The notes under the pieces were generated by a model. It was not told the DNA's origin. It saw only the letters and a list, made by a program, of their open reading frames with translations, and did no database searches. 64,000 nucleotides of DNA from Flavonifractor sp. AGMB03687 (lineage in GTDB: Bacteria; Bacillota; Clostridia; Oscillospirales; Oscillospiraceae). The position numbers and the translations under genes are program-made. How positions within the stretch are numbered: the stretch's first letter is position 1; each line of letters begins with the position of its first letter. Positions 1 through 8,233 of the stretch are shown here, piece after piece. Location: assembly GCF_017811815.1 (NCBI RefSeq), contig NZ_JADKZI010000010.1:21291-85290 (forward strand), given 5' to 3'.

Positions 1-27
1 TGTCGGGAAAAATAAGGGCCAAAAGGC

Positions 28-690
28 TCAAAAATCCGAGATGGTTTTCAAGCTCTCTTTGCGCTCTGCAAGCCATTGGGGAAACCGCTGTTTTTCCATG
101 ACAAAGATCTTGGTGCAGTCCTGCTCTCCCAGCTCTGTGGTATTATAGGCATCGCATAGCAAACCGGTATCATCGGCCATCACAAAGGTGGACAACAGAT
201 CCAGCAACTGCTTTTCCTCCAGATTGTCATAATCACGCACCCGCCTGGTGGGAAGTGTTTGATCGTAAACTTGGGCAAAGCAGACAACACAATTCCGGTA
301 ATGGGGGAGAGGCTGTTCCTTTGCGTACTGCTCCAGAGCGAAATAGAGCGGGTCTAACAGGAACTCGGAACTTTGCCGTTGCCGGCGCTTCGGGAGAAGC
401 CCGGGAAGGGTCACTTCCAGGACCCCGTTTTCATAGGCTATCGAGATGCCCTGCGCCACGCTGGCGGATTGGAGATACTCGCCCTTCTGGATGGAGGTGC
501 TGGAATATATCAAATGCCGCAGCCGGCAGGCGATCCGTTCCGCCCGAAGCGCAGCATCCGTAGAGAGAATTTCGTAATTGTCGGGATAGCGTTGGATGTC
601 TGTTGTGTCCATCGCATACAGCGCATTACTCAAACGGGATATATCGTCGAGAATGCTCCCTATTCTGCGGGAAATCAGTTTTCGATCCAA
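28..690 (-). CDS. ICE accessory protein, DUF6100-like, with RusA-like acidic motif
   Basis: A 220-residue soluble protein, downstream in the ICE operon. The N-terminal half is helical and unremarkable. The C-terminal half has DYDN followed by a Lys and, about 20 residues on, an Asp-Asp pair. This spacing resembles the RusA Holliday-junction resolvase active site (DxDN...K...DD), so a structure-specific nuclease role is possible but unproven. DUF6100 membership is from memory. The start is unusual: the upstream stop TGA at 694-696 overlaps an ATG that is out of frame, and the frame used here opens at TTG (688-690). One T fewer in the T5 run would put that ATG in frame, giving a start MILDRKL. 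AGGAGG sits 11 nt before the TTG, inside the end of the upstream gene. Confidence 0.7.
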   Translation of the reverse strand: MDRKLISRRIGSILDDISRLSNALYAMDTTDIQRYPDNYEILSTDAALRAERIACRLRHLIYSSTSIQKGEYLQSASVAQGISIAYENGVLEVTLPGLLPKRRQRQSSEFLLDPLYFALEQYAKEQPLPHYRNCVVCFAQVYDQTLPTRRVRDYDNLEEKQLLDLLSTFVMADDTGLLCDAYNTTELGEQDCTKIFVMEKQRFPQWLAERKESLKTISDF

Positions 691-693
691 AAA

Positions 694-1221
694 TCATGTG
701 CCTCCTGCTTTCTTGAAATACTGGGTTTGTCCATCTTGGGATACGGTGCAAAAACCGGATATGTCGGGACAGTCGATTTTGGCAATCTGTGTCGGAGAAT
801 CGACCAAGATGATGCGACGGCTACCGCCCTTGTTGCCCCGTAGAGCATGACAGACTAACGCTTCCTGTCCATGGGCGACATAGGCGACTTCATACAGTTC
901 CCCATCGGCGAAAAAGACCAGTTTGACAGGAAACTCCGCAGGTGCGTGATAATCAGCCTGCTGAATGAAATCCAAAAGGACCCACACCGCCTTGATAAGC
1001 GCCTGATCAGCTTTGGGCGAATAGCCGGCAGGAAAATATCCGCCGTTATCACTTTGGAAAATGCGGCCCTGCCTTTCCAGATGGGAAAGCAGGGCTTTCG
1101 CTGTTTCAGACTTGCCAGGGTGAAAGCAAAGAAGCTGCTGCTGGCTGAGACCAGGATACATAGTCACCGTCCGCAGTAGCGTTGCAGCTTCATTTCCATA
1201 GATTTCAGCCCTGGTCTTCAT
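694..1221 (-). CDS. ICE accessory protein, DUF5697-like
   Basis: A 175-residue protein found next to conjugation genes in clostridial ICEs; the DUF5697 assignment is by recollection of the N-terminal pattern (MKTRAEIYGNEAATLLR). The region MYPGLSQQQLLCFHPG...LLSHLERQGRIF reads like a winged-helix DNA-binding fold with recognition helix and wing. The C-terminal half is an alpha/beta domain that starts KLVFFADGELYEVAYV and may be a ligand or nuclease-type core, function unknown. The start at 1221 was preferred over a longer frame because AGGTGAGCTC precedes it directly as a good ribosome binding site. It follows the VirB4 gene after a structured 130-nt spacer and precedes the next gene by only 3 nt. 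Confidence 0.75.
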   Translation of the reverse strand: MKTRAEIYGNEAATLLRTVTMYPGLSQQQLLCFHPGKSETAKALLSHLERQGRIFQSDNGGYFPAGYSPKADQALIKAVWVLLDFIQQADYHAPAEFPVKLVFFADGELYEVAYVAHGQEALVCHALRGNKGGSRRIILVDSPTQIAKIDCPDISGFCTVSQDGQTQYFKKAGGT

Positions 1222-1242
1222 GAGCTCACCTCCTGTTTGTAA

Positions 1243-1321
1243 AAATAGATGACGCATAAAAGACGCCATCGGGGCGCCTTTCAAAAATAGTCGCTGAAAG
1301 GCGTCATCGCAGCGTCTATTT
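1243..1321. repeat. Inverted-repeat cluster between VirB4 gene and next ICE gene
   Basis: The outer arms AAATAGA (1243-1249) and TCTATTT (1315-1321) enclose GATGACGC (1248-1255), which matches GCGTCATC (1301-1308). GACGCC/GGCGCC/GGCGTC repeats lie inside and could pair alternatively. The region can fold into competing hairpins in RNA on either strand. It has no strong T tract, so RNA processing or attenuation is more likely than simple termination; that reading is inference. Confidence 0.5.
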
Positions 1322-1354
1322 GGCGTGTTTTGAAGAAATGTAGGAGAACAAGGG

Positions 1355-4300
1355 TTATGCAGACTCCTGTTCACGGCGCTTGCGCTCCAGAATTTCACGA
1401 AGTTCACGCCGGTCGGTGGTAATCAGGTCCTTCTCAAGAGGGCTGGCCTTAAACTCAACCATGACATTGTTGTTGTTGGTCGAGATCAAGCCATTGCCAC
1501 GCTCAAAATGGGTGACCTCCATCGTTTCCGCATCGGACAGATGCAGGGTCTCCTGAACCCGTTCCGCTTCATCATCCTCCAGGTTAAGAATGATCTTTGT
1601 CTTGCTGTTGTTGATGATACCTTTGCCAAAGCGACCTTCATCCAGATTGAAGAAATCGTTGAGGTCTTGGCTCGCGAAGACCGCCGAGCCTCCATACCCA
1701 CGTATCGTTTTCGCAATCTCCAAAAGGAAATCGCCGGCCAGCCGTGTGCCTGTGGCGCCTGCACCGGAAAGGAGCTGCCAGCATTCGTCGATGAAGATTG
1801 TTTTTTCTTCCGTGCGGTCAGCCTTTGCCCGGTCCCACACGAAATCAAGCGCCACAAACATTCCTACAGTCAGCAGATCGCCGGTGAGCGAGGAAATGTC
1901 CAGCACGGTATATTTGTTATCCAGACTTACATTGGTCTGCTTGTTAAATGTACTGGCCGAACCGTGAACCAGACGGTTGAGAATATGAGCCATGCGGATA
2001 GTTTCCGGCGCAGCTTTCAGAATCTCATGCAGGTCGCCTAGCACCGGCATTTCCCGGTACTGACCCGGATTGGCCGGGTCATCCAGTGAAGCGTTATCAT
2101 GCGTGATGCCCTTTGCGTTGTAAGTGCGGATCAACGCTTCGTCCAAAAGCTGACGCTCTTCATGGCTCATATCGGGAATGAGCAGGCTGAAAAAGATGTG
2201 CAGCTGCTGGATTTTTGCCGCCAATTCAGAAAGCTGGATTCCGGGGCCGTCCAGAAGTTCATTGACAGACCGATCAACCTTGCGGATCTCCATAACATTG
2301 ATGCAGTGAGGGCTTGCCGGGGAGATTTGGATAAACTCGCCGCCTACGTTTGCACAGGCGCGGTGAAACTCGTGCCCCTTCAAGGGAGCGACGATGAAAA
2401 TAGGGATATTTTTACGCCGCATTCTTAACGCCATAAGCTGCATTGTGAAGGTTTTGCCTGCGCCACTGGTACCTAAAATCGAAATGTTGGCATTTTTGTA
2501 AATCGCGGAATTGAAAATATCCACGATGATGAGGGAACTGTTGTACTTGTTCACCCCCAAAAGGATGCCGTTGTCGTCACACATCTCAAAGGAAGTGAAG
2601 GGGTAGCAGCTTGCGGCGCCGCCAGTCAGCAGGTTGCGCTTGCCACGCTCAAAAAGTCCTTTCTCCATGGATACCAGCGGGAGCGCAGAGAGAAATGCCT
2701 GTTCCTCACGAAAATGGCAGGAACGGACATCCATATCCTGCGAAAGCAGAAGCTTTTTCATCTCGCTGACCTTCCATTCCAAATCTTCCTCAGTAGGGGC
2801 AGTAACGGTAATCAACAGATTCAGATAGTAGAAGTCCTCGTTGTTGGCAAGACCTTCCTTCAGAAAATAGCCGCTTCGGATGGCGCCGTCGATGTCGTCA
2901 AAATCGGTGTTGGTGTCGCTCGCGTCCTTGATTTTGGAACGATTGATGCGGAGCTGCTGGCCTACCCGCTGGATGATGCGCTCTTTGGGCTGCCTGGAAA
3001 GGAACATGTCCATGTCGATGCCGTCGCCGGCGTTGACGATTAAACTCAGCCATCCGGCGGGAACCTGCGTCTTATAACCATCCGACGGAATCAGCAAATA
3101 GGCGTAGTACAGCCCGTCTATGCACAGATAGCGCCCATGAGTAAAATCAATACTTTTGGGAGCGGCAAACTCGGCTGCAGGGATATGGTCAATCTCGCTT
3201 TCCCGGCCTTTTGCCGCATACTGTGCAACAACCTCCTGTGCCCGGAGTGCCAGCGGTTTGATGGCGCTCTCATTTCGGCAGAGGAGATTATAAAGAACAT
3301 CAACCGTAAATTCGTCCTCGTTTTCGGGGATAATCACTTCATTACCGCATTGCCGGAGGTAATTGGATGCAGTATGTACGGCGCTTTGCAGGGACTGAAT
3401 AGCTTCCTCTTCCTGTTCCGAACGCCGGGTGTTGTTCCAGGGCTCATACTCAAAAATCAGGAAAAAGCGCCGTGTGACAGCTTCCCGGGCGCCGATCTGC
3501 TGCACAAAGCTCAGATAGTCTTCCTGCATCAAACGGCACTGCTCATTTTTCTCCTGAGCCATCTCCCTGCGTACTGTGTCCAAATGACGGTTGATGTCCG
3601 CGCGACGGGTCAGCACCTTGATCTGCAGCTTGACGGGAGAGATTTTCAGATACGACACAAAAGAGTAGATGATATTGCGCTGCTCTCTTGCGCTGCGGAG
3701 CATAAAGTTGATGGGAACCACCTCGACCACCTTGACATACCGGTGGTCTTTGGTGTAGATGATGCCGTTCTGGATCTTTTCGATGGGAAGATAGTCTGCC
3801 ACCGGATTCAGGCAGGCGGGCGGCTGCTCTTTGATATGAGCGGGGCGCTTGGGCGGATGTACCTTCTCCTTCCGCTTGTTGGGCTTTTTCTTCGCTTTTT
3901 TGGACGAAAGTTCTTTCTTCGGCTTTTTCTTGGGCCGGAGCTTCTCACGAATCTCGTAACTGCGAACCTCGTCAAACTCAGCTGGAAAATCCGATTCACC
4001 GGAACGCCTGCGCTTCGGAGGCCGAGACTCCTTTTCTTTCGGAGTCCTTTGCTTGAGATGTCTGCCGGGGCGTTTCATAGGGGGCGCTTGCTCATTCGGC
4101 TGCTGACCATCGCCGCCGACGATGCGGCGATTCCGCAGATATTTCAAAAAGATAATCAGAAATTCCGACAAACTCTCGCCAGAAATGCCGATCAATGCGA
4201 CCAGAGCCGCAGGAAGGGCGGTCAGGCACAAAATGATAATGCGGGTCGTCAACCCGAACGGAACAAACATGAAGACCGGCACCCCGATGGCAAAAGCCAG

Positions 4301-4411
4301 GATACCGGCCTCAATAACATTCCGCGCACGGAACATACCGCCGAAAAATGTGCCTGATTCAATGAAATTCGGCGGTATGATATAAATATCATGGTCGTTT
4401 TTGTTGCTCAT
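1355..4411 (-). CDS. PrgI-VirB4 fusion conjugation ATPase
   Basis: A 1,018-residue conjugative type IV secretion ATPase at the cytoplasmic face of the inner membrane, which energises pilus assembly and DNA transfer. Residues 1-100 form a PrgI-like membrane domain with two hydrophobic segments, a part that is often encoded by a separate small gene. Residues about 105-200 form a very basic Lys/Arg/Pro-rich linker. The rest is the VirB4/CagE core with a Walker A motif GTSGAGKT at about residues 646-654 and a Walker B FIDECWQLL at about 871. It resembles the clostridial CD1110-type VirB4 family, in which the ATPase core alone is nearer 800 residues. The start MSNKNDHDIY has GAGGT just upstream. 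It lies 30 nt after the C39 peptidase gene in the same transcript. Confidence 0.93.
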   Translation of the reverse strand: MSNKNDHDIYIIPPNFIESGTFFGGMFRARNVIEAGILAFAIGVPVFMFVPFGLTTRIIILCLTALPAALVALIGISGESLSEFLIIFLKYLRNRRIVGGDGQQPNEQAPPMKRPGRHLKQRTPKEKESRPPKRRRSGESDFPAEFDEVRSYEIREKLRPKKKPKKELSSKKAKKKPNKRKEKVHPPKRPAHIKEQPPACLNPVADYLPIEKIQNGIIYTKDHRYVKVVEVVPINFMLRSAREQRNIIYSFVSYLKISPVKLQIKVLTRRADINRHLDTVRREMAQEKNEQCRLMQEDYLSFVQQIGAREAVTRRFFLIFEYEPWNNTRRSEQEEEAIQSLQSAVHTASNYLRQCGNEVIIPENEDEFTVDVLYNLLCRNESAIKPLALRAQEVVAQYAAKGRESEIDHIPAAEFAAPKSIDFTHGRYLCIDGLYYAYLLIPSDGYKTQVPAGWLSLIVNAGDGIDMDMFLSRQPKERIIQRVGQQLRINRSKIKDASDTNTDFDDIDGAIRSGYFLKEGLANNEDFYYLNLLITVTAPTEEDLEWKVSEMKKLLLSQDMDVRSCHFREEQAFLSALPLVSMEKGLFERGKRNLLTGGAASCYPFTSFEMCDDNGILLGVNKYNSSLIIVDIFNSAIYKNANISILGTSGAGKTFTMQLMALRMRRKNIPIFIVAPLKGHEFHRACANVGGEFIQISPASPHCINVMEIRKVDRSVNELLDGPGIQLSELAAKIQQLHIFFSLLIPDMSHEERQLLDEALIRTYNAKGITHDNASLDDPANPGQYREMPVLGDLHEILKAAPETIRMAHILNRLVHGSASTFNKQTNVSLDNKYTVLDISSLTGDLLTVGMFVALDFVWDRAKADRTEEKTIFIDECWQLLSGAGATGTRLAGDFLLEIAKTIRGYGGSAVFASQDLNDFFNLDEGRFGKGIINNSKTKIILNLEDDEAERVQETLHLSDAETMEVTHFERGNGLISTNNNNVMVEFKASPLEKDLITTDRRELREILERKRREQESA

Positions 4412-4441
4412 ACATACCTCATTTCCGTAACCGAAGGAAGG

Positions 4442-5818
4442 TCAACCGATAATCCAGAACGGACCGCCGGCGCCTGCACGACGGCTGGCCTCGTTTAAGA
4501 TAATGGACAGATCCCAAAGTTGCTCACTGCGCTTATAGCTGGCCGGGTCTGCCACCATGATTTGACCGTCTTTTACACCTCGAAGAACGATGAAGTGGCC
4601 GGAAGAAGTGAAATGCCCTTCAGCCATGATTGCCACAACCAGCTTTCCCTCAGAAAGTGCATCGACGATGCGCTGCGGCTCGGATGTCGTACAGCCGGAT
4701 ACCGGCAGCCCCCAGGCTTCTGCTGCGGCAGGAATCAGGGCGTGATAGGAGCCGCTGTTGTCACACCAGTATCCATTTTCATAGGACCACCGTGCCATCT
4801 CCACGGGATCAACCGTATCGTCCGTAAGGGAAGACACTACGATTGCCATGCTGGTCGGCCCGCAGCCGTAGCCGCCAATGTTGTCAGTTCCATAAGGCTG
4901 GCTGGCATAGCGTTCATCCAGCTGATTATAGTACACCACCGGTGTCACACCATCGGTAAAGGTTACATCCCCAAGAGAGGGGATGCTGTTTCCGGTCCAC
5001 TCTGTCATGTTCTGGAGCAGCCCATCACCCAAAAAGGTACTCAGGTTGGAAGCGTAGTCAGAGGCAAGCTCCTTTTGCTCATCCGTGAGTGCGAAAACAT
5101 GGTCCGCAAGATAGGATTCACCGTTATACCGGATCGTGTAAATGATCCATGTTTCGGTAGTGGTGGTTTCCTCGCCGGTTTCCGGGTCTTCGGTAGTAAC
5201 CTCACGGGATTCCTGAACGCTGGTGTAGGAATACAGGTGTTCCTTATTGTCCCGGAGAACAGCGGCCAAATCATCCAGTGAAATGCTTTCAAAATCCTCA
5301 TCCCGGGCCGCACAATACTGAGAGATGATGAGATTGGCATTGAAAACAGGGCCGGAGGAATAGGAATTCTTGATCTCCATGTGGTCAGCACCAGACGAAG
5401 CAAAATCTTCCTCGATCCGGGCCATCACATCATCCAGCGCCTCGCCCAGAATGGAATTGATGGTGAATGTGATGTCATTGGCGTTTTCCACGATAGCTGT
5501 CTCGCTGTTGAGGACAGGGGCTTCGGAATCTGCCGGAGAAAAGGCGTTAACCAGACCTCCAAAGATAAGCCCCGGGAGCATCAGGATAAACAGTACCGGG
5601 AGCAAAAGCAGAATGATAATGACGGCAATGATCTTGCCGATGTGCTTGCGTCCGGCCCAAACGGCCCCGGCCACGGCACCATACGGGCCGCCGGCGGCGG
5701 CTCCTTTTGCGGCACCGGAAATTGCCTTGCCTGCCTTAATGGCGCCTTTTATCGTGTGGGCGGCGGATGCTCCGGTTTCCACAGCGTCGGCAAGACCAGT
5801 CTTTTTTTCTTCATCCAT
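4442..5818 (-). CDS. Membrane-anchored C39-family peptidase of the conjugation apparatus
   Basis: A 458-residue protein that probably opens the cell wall or processes proteins for the transfer channel (a VirB1-like position). Residues 1-65 are Gly/Ala-rich and cytoplasmic, and a strong transmembrane segment lies at about 66-95. An extracellular stretch of unknown function follows. A C-terminal papain-like C39 domain has the Cys box GCGPTS near residue 317, the His in GHFIVLRG near 406 and the Asp in VADPAS near 421, so the catalytic triad appears complete. Related ICEs usually carry an NlpC/P60 or lysozyme-type wall hydrolase here (CD1108-like). Start codon ATG with strong operon context; the preceding gene's stop codon is immediately adjacent. 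Confidence 0.85.
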   Translation of the reverse strand: MDEEKKTGLADAVETGASAAHTIKGAIKAGKAISGAAKGAAAGGPYGAVAGAVWAGRKHIGKIIAVIIILLLLPVLFILMLPGLIFGGLVNAFSPADSEAPVLNSETAIVENANDITFTINSILGEALDDVMARIEEDFASSGADHMEIKNSYSSGPVFNANLIISQYCAARDEDFESISLDDLAAVLRDNKEHLYSYTSVQESREVTTEDPETGEETTTTETWIIYTIRYNGESYLADHVFALTDEQKELASDYASNLSTFLGDGLLQNMTEWTGNSIPSLGDVTFTDGVTPVVYYNQLDERYASQPYGTDNIGGYGCGPTSMAIVVSSLTDDTVDPVEMARWSYENGYWCDNSGSYHALIPAAAEAWGLPVSGCTTSEPQRIVDALSEGKLVVAIMAEGHFTSSGHFIVLRGVKDGQIMVADPASYKRSEQLWDLSIILNEASRRAGAGGPFWIIG

Positions 5819-6811
5819 TTAGAGCCTGTCCTTTCTGCGGGGAGTGGGGGGCAGCTTTTTGACGATTGACTCGTTGTAGGCTATCGAACCATCCGGCGCC
5901 ATGTAGGGGGATTTCTCTACAGTGTCAACAGCGTATTGCTTATACCATGCCGCACCGTCGGCGGAATGAACCGTTGTGTATTGGCCCTCGGGTGCAACAT
6001 ACTGATCTGCATGATACATTCCGAAAGCGATACCCACCGGATGCTCGGCGGTAACTTCGGTGCCTGTGATACGCCCGCCGCCGATCTCAACATTCTGGTA
6101 TTGGGGAATGTTTTCAGCGCCAGCTTCCAAAGCAGCGTGCCCCATGTAAGAGTGAAGAGCGTCAACAGCTTTCTCACCGGAAATTGTACCCATCTGGGTG
6201 ATGTTCCCGGTGGCAACAGAACCGATCACATTGTTGGCGAAATTGCCGCCCTTGCTGACGGACGAAGTATAGATGTGGCCGCCGATACCCCCCGCAGCAC
6301 CGCCTACGAGACCACCAAGGCCGGAGGCTTTTGTTTCTGAGGGAGTTGTCGCTGTTTTTACCGCATTGTTCGTGACCTTCCGGCCAATTACCCCGGCCAG
6401 ACCGCCGCTGGCAAAGCCGGCACCAAAGCCGCCGCCCTTACCACCACCGCCTGCATTCACATGGGTGGAATTGCTGCTGTGCCCACCGCCGAAATGGTGG
6501 CTGGAAAAGCTCTTGAATCCACTGAAGCCCCGGGCGGCTATCATGGCTTCCGCCAACATACTGCCGCCGGTTTGGCCTACATTGACTCCCAGACTTGCCA
6601 TGAAGGAGTCGATTTTCTGTGATACTTTGAGAAAACCAATCGCACACATGAACCAAATCAGGACATTGCCGGATACTGCTTCTTTGCCTACGGCATCTAC
6701 CTGCGCCTGCACTTCTTCCTCCGTAACGGCGGCAAAAGCGGGTTGGCAGCATAGACAGGCAAGAAGCCCGACCATGAGCGCAAGAAACAGAATTCTTCTG
6801 AGTTTTTTCAT
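5819..6811 (-). CDS. Secreted/membrane Gly-rich conjugation protein
   Basis: 330 residues. It begins with a clear signal peptide (MKKLRRILFLALMVG... ending QPAFA), then a second hydrophobic segment (GNVLIWFMCAIGFLKV), a Gly/Ser/His-rich low-complexity part, and a mixed C-terminal half ending in basic residues. No enzyme motif was recognised. It sits between the VirB6-like gene (11 nt away) and the C39 peptidase gene (directly abutting), so a structural role in the mating channel is inferred. The start at 6811 was chosen over a longer frame because AAGGAGGGG lies 4-5 nt upstream and a signal peptide follows immediately. Confidence 0.75.
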   Translation of the reverse strand: MKKLRRILFLALMVGLLACLCCQPAFAAVTEEEVQAQVDAVGKEAVSGNVLIWFMCAIGFLKVSQKIDSFMASLGVNVGQTGGSMLAEAMIAARGFSGFKSFSSHHFGGGHSSNSTHVNAGGGGKGGGFGAGFASGGLAGVIGRKVTNNAVKTATTPSETKASGLGGLVGGAAGGIGGHIYTSSVSKGGNFANNVIGSVATGNITQMGTISGEKAVDALHSYMGHAALEAGAENIPQYQNVEIGGGRITGTEVTAEHPVGIAFGMYHADQYVAPEGQYTTVHSADGAAWYKQYAVDTVEKSPYMAPDGSIAYNESIVKKLPPTPRRKDRL

Positions 6812-6822
6812 TACGCCCCTCC

Positions 6823-7533
6823 TTAAAGCGAAAGCGGGTTGGAGATAAACGAACCAACCATGCTCGTAAATAGGCGCAGGCACCAGGCGTTCATAAGCAG
6901 CAGAAAAATCTGCCCGCCCAGCATCCGACACCAGGATTTCCAGATGTTTGATGTGGTTTGGCTTGCCCCCATCGCAAAAGCGACTGGTGCAGTATAGACC
7001 AGCACACCAAGCAATACATATCGTTCCGCTGCTTCAAGCAGCAGTTTCAGATAGTTCCATGCCAAAATGACGACCAGAATCAAAGTGATCAAGGCCACGG
7101 CTCCATTGGCACATACACCGATGATCACCAGCATCACCGAATTGAAATCAGCAAAGCTGAGGGGCGGCAGTTCCGAATCCATGATCCAGCGGTACGGGGT
7201 GCCGCCGATGGTCAGTATTGTGTTGATGATCTCGTCTGAAAAAAGTGCCAGCAGAATGAAGAGAACCGAGCGGATGCTCAGCTTCACAGGATCTTCTGCC
7301 TCGATACCGGCGCTCAGACCAAAATTCTTAAACAGCTGCCATACCCAGTTGAGCAAAATCAGACCGACAGCCAGAGCTACAAAAATCCCGTACATCGTCT
7401 CTGCGGCGGGGAAATAGCGCAGAAAAACGGTCATGTCACAACCAAGCGCGCCCAAAACCGAAGTAGTCACAAGGTCGAGACCTGCCATGATCTGCTCTGC
7501 AATCCATTCAACGATGCCATCCAGGATACCCAT
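6823..7533 (-). CDS. VirB6/TrbL-like conjugal transfer membrane protein
   Basis: A 236-residue polytopic inner-membrane protein of the mating channel. About five hydrophobic segments are visible, including MYGIFVALAVGLILLNWVWQ, VLFILLALFSDEI and ALITLILVVILAWNYLKLL. The arrangement and motifs such as WNYLKLLLEAAERYVLLG and SNIWKSWCRMLGGQ are those of the clostridial CD1112-type VirB6/TrbL family. It follows the pilin-like gene after 39 nt. A GGAGG box in the spacer (AAGGAGGCGTAATTT) supports the start at 7533. Confidence 0.88.
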   Translation of the reverse strand: MGILDGIVEWIAEQIMAGLDLVTTSVLGALGCDMTVFLRYFPAAETMYGIFVALAVGLILLNWVWQLFKNFGLSAGIEAEDPVKLSIRSVLFILLALFSDEIINTILTIGGTPYRWIMDSELPPLSFADFNSVMLVIIGVCANGAVALITLILVVILAWNYLKLLLEAAERYVLLGVLVYTAPVAFAMGASQTTSNIWKSWCRMLGGQIFLLLMNAWCLRLFTSMVGSFISNPLSL

Positions 7534-7572
7534 AAATTACGCCTCCTTCCAGCGGGTGTAGAGTTGTCTCTG

Positions 7573-7971
7573 TCATCCAGCCCACTGACCGCCGGCAAAC
7601 AGAGGCGTCACATAAGCCATGATAAAGCCCAATCCGTTGAGGATCGCCCAGGTGATACAGATGCGCTTCAGCCAAGCACGGCTTTCATCGACGGTCCGGT
7701 CGGAGCGGGAGAAGTTCATCAACAGCAGGGCGACCGAGGCGGTCACAATGGCCGCAATGGTGGAAATAGCGACGATCTGCGTGTAGACATCCTGCATGAT
7801 CTCTTTGGCTTTAGACCAAACATCGGTTGCAGCGAAGGCCGGCTGACAGAAGACCAGCGACATCGTGACACAGAGAAAAGCCATATAGGCGAGTTTGGCA
7901 GCGGAAAAATGATGCTGAGGCGTGCGGTCGGCATCTTTCCGCTTCGGCTGGGGAAGTTTCAGTTTCTTCAA
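7573..7971 (-). CDS. VirB2/TrbC-like pilin, TTG start
   Basis: A 132-residue predicted pilin-type subunit. It has a basic N-terminus, a signal-like hydrophobic segment ending CQPAFAA, and then two membrane segments (IVAISTIAAIVTASVALLLM and ICITWAILNGLGFIMAYV) separated by a short polar loop, which is the VirB2 layout. The start at TTG 7971 was chosen because GGAGGT lies 9 nt upstream and the protein then reads MKKLKLPQ. The longer ATG frame from 8013 lacks a ribosome binding site and would overlap the hairpin 8012-8060. Its family name is uncertain; VirB2 is inferred from topology and from the VirB6 neighbour. Confidence 0.75.
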   Translation of the reverse strand: MKKLKLPQPKRKDADRTPQHHFSAAKLAYMAFLCVTMSLVFCQPAFAATDVWSKAKEIMQDVYTQIVAISTIAAIVTASVALLLMNFSRSDRTVDESRAWLKRICITWAILNGLGFIMAYVTPLFAGGQWAG

Positions 7972-8011
7972 TGTTTGAGGACCTCCAATCCAAATGTGAT
8001 GATCGTTGCTC

Positions 8012-8060
8012 AAAAAGCAAAGAATAAGCCCACACCTGATTTACAGATGCGGGCTTATTC
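8012..8060 (-). terminator. Hairpin with T tract ahead of the pilin gene (terminator or attenuator)
   Basis: GAATAAGCCC (8022-8031) pairs with GGGCTTATTC (8051-8060), with further internal pairing (CTG/CAG). On the minus strand it is followed by TTTGCTTTTT. It lies in the 250-nt spacer between the 183-residue gene and the pilin gene, so it may set pilin expression relative to upstream genes. Confidence 0.65.
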
Positions 8061-8079
8061 CCGGGCCGGACGGCCGTTT

Positions 8080-8121
8080 GGACAGAAAAAGCACCTCGGA
8101 AAAAGGCGCTGTTCTCTGTCC
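8080..8121. other. Second hairpin in the pilin leader
   Basis: GGACAGA (8080-8086) pairs with TCTGTCC (8115-8121), with an inner AGCACC/GGCGCT stem that has one mismatch. It lies just upstream (in transcript order) of the terminator-like hairpin. The two together could form a structured leader. No known riboswitch was recognised. Confidence 0.4.
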
Positions 8122-8196
8122 GTATTCGGTTTTGGGTGCAAGTTTGAGCATATTCAGTCTAACACATGGAGATTTACGCCTCAAGGGCAGAAACGC

Positions 8197-8233
8197 GCCA
8201 ATTATTTTCCCGATATGTGCCAATTATTTGCCC
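8197..8233. repeat. Phased GCCAATTATTT direct repeats
   Basis: GCCAATTATTT occurs at 8197-8207 and again at 8219-8229, 22 bp apart. Weaker versions of the box (TCCC at 8208, GCCC at 8230) fall in the 11-bp positions between and after. The same GCCAATT core with the same 22-bp spacing recurs at the element end (10,117 and 10,139). The repeats overlap the 3' end of the 183-residue gene. Confidence 0.6.
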
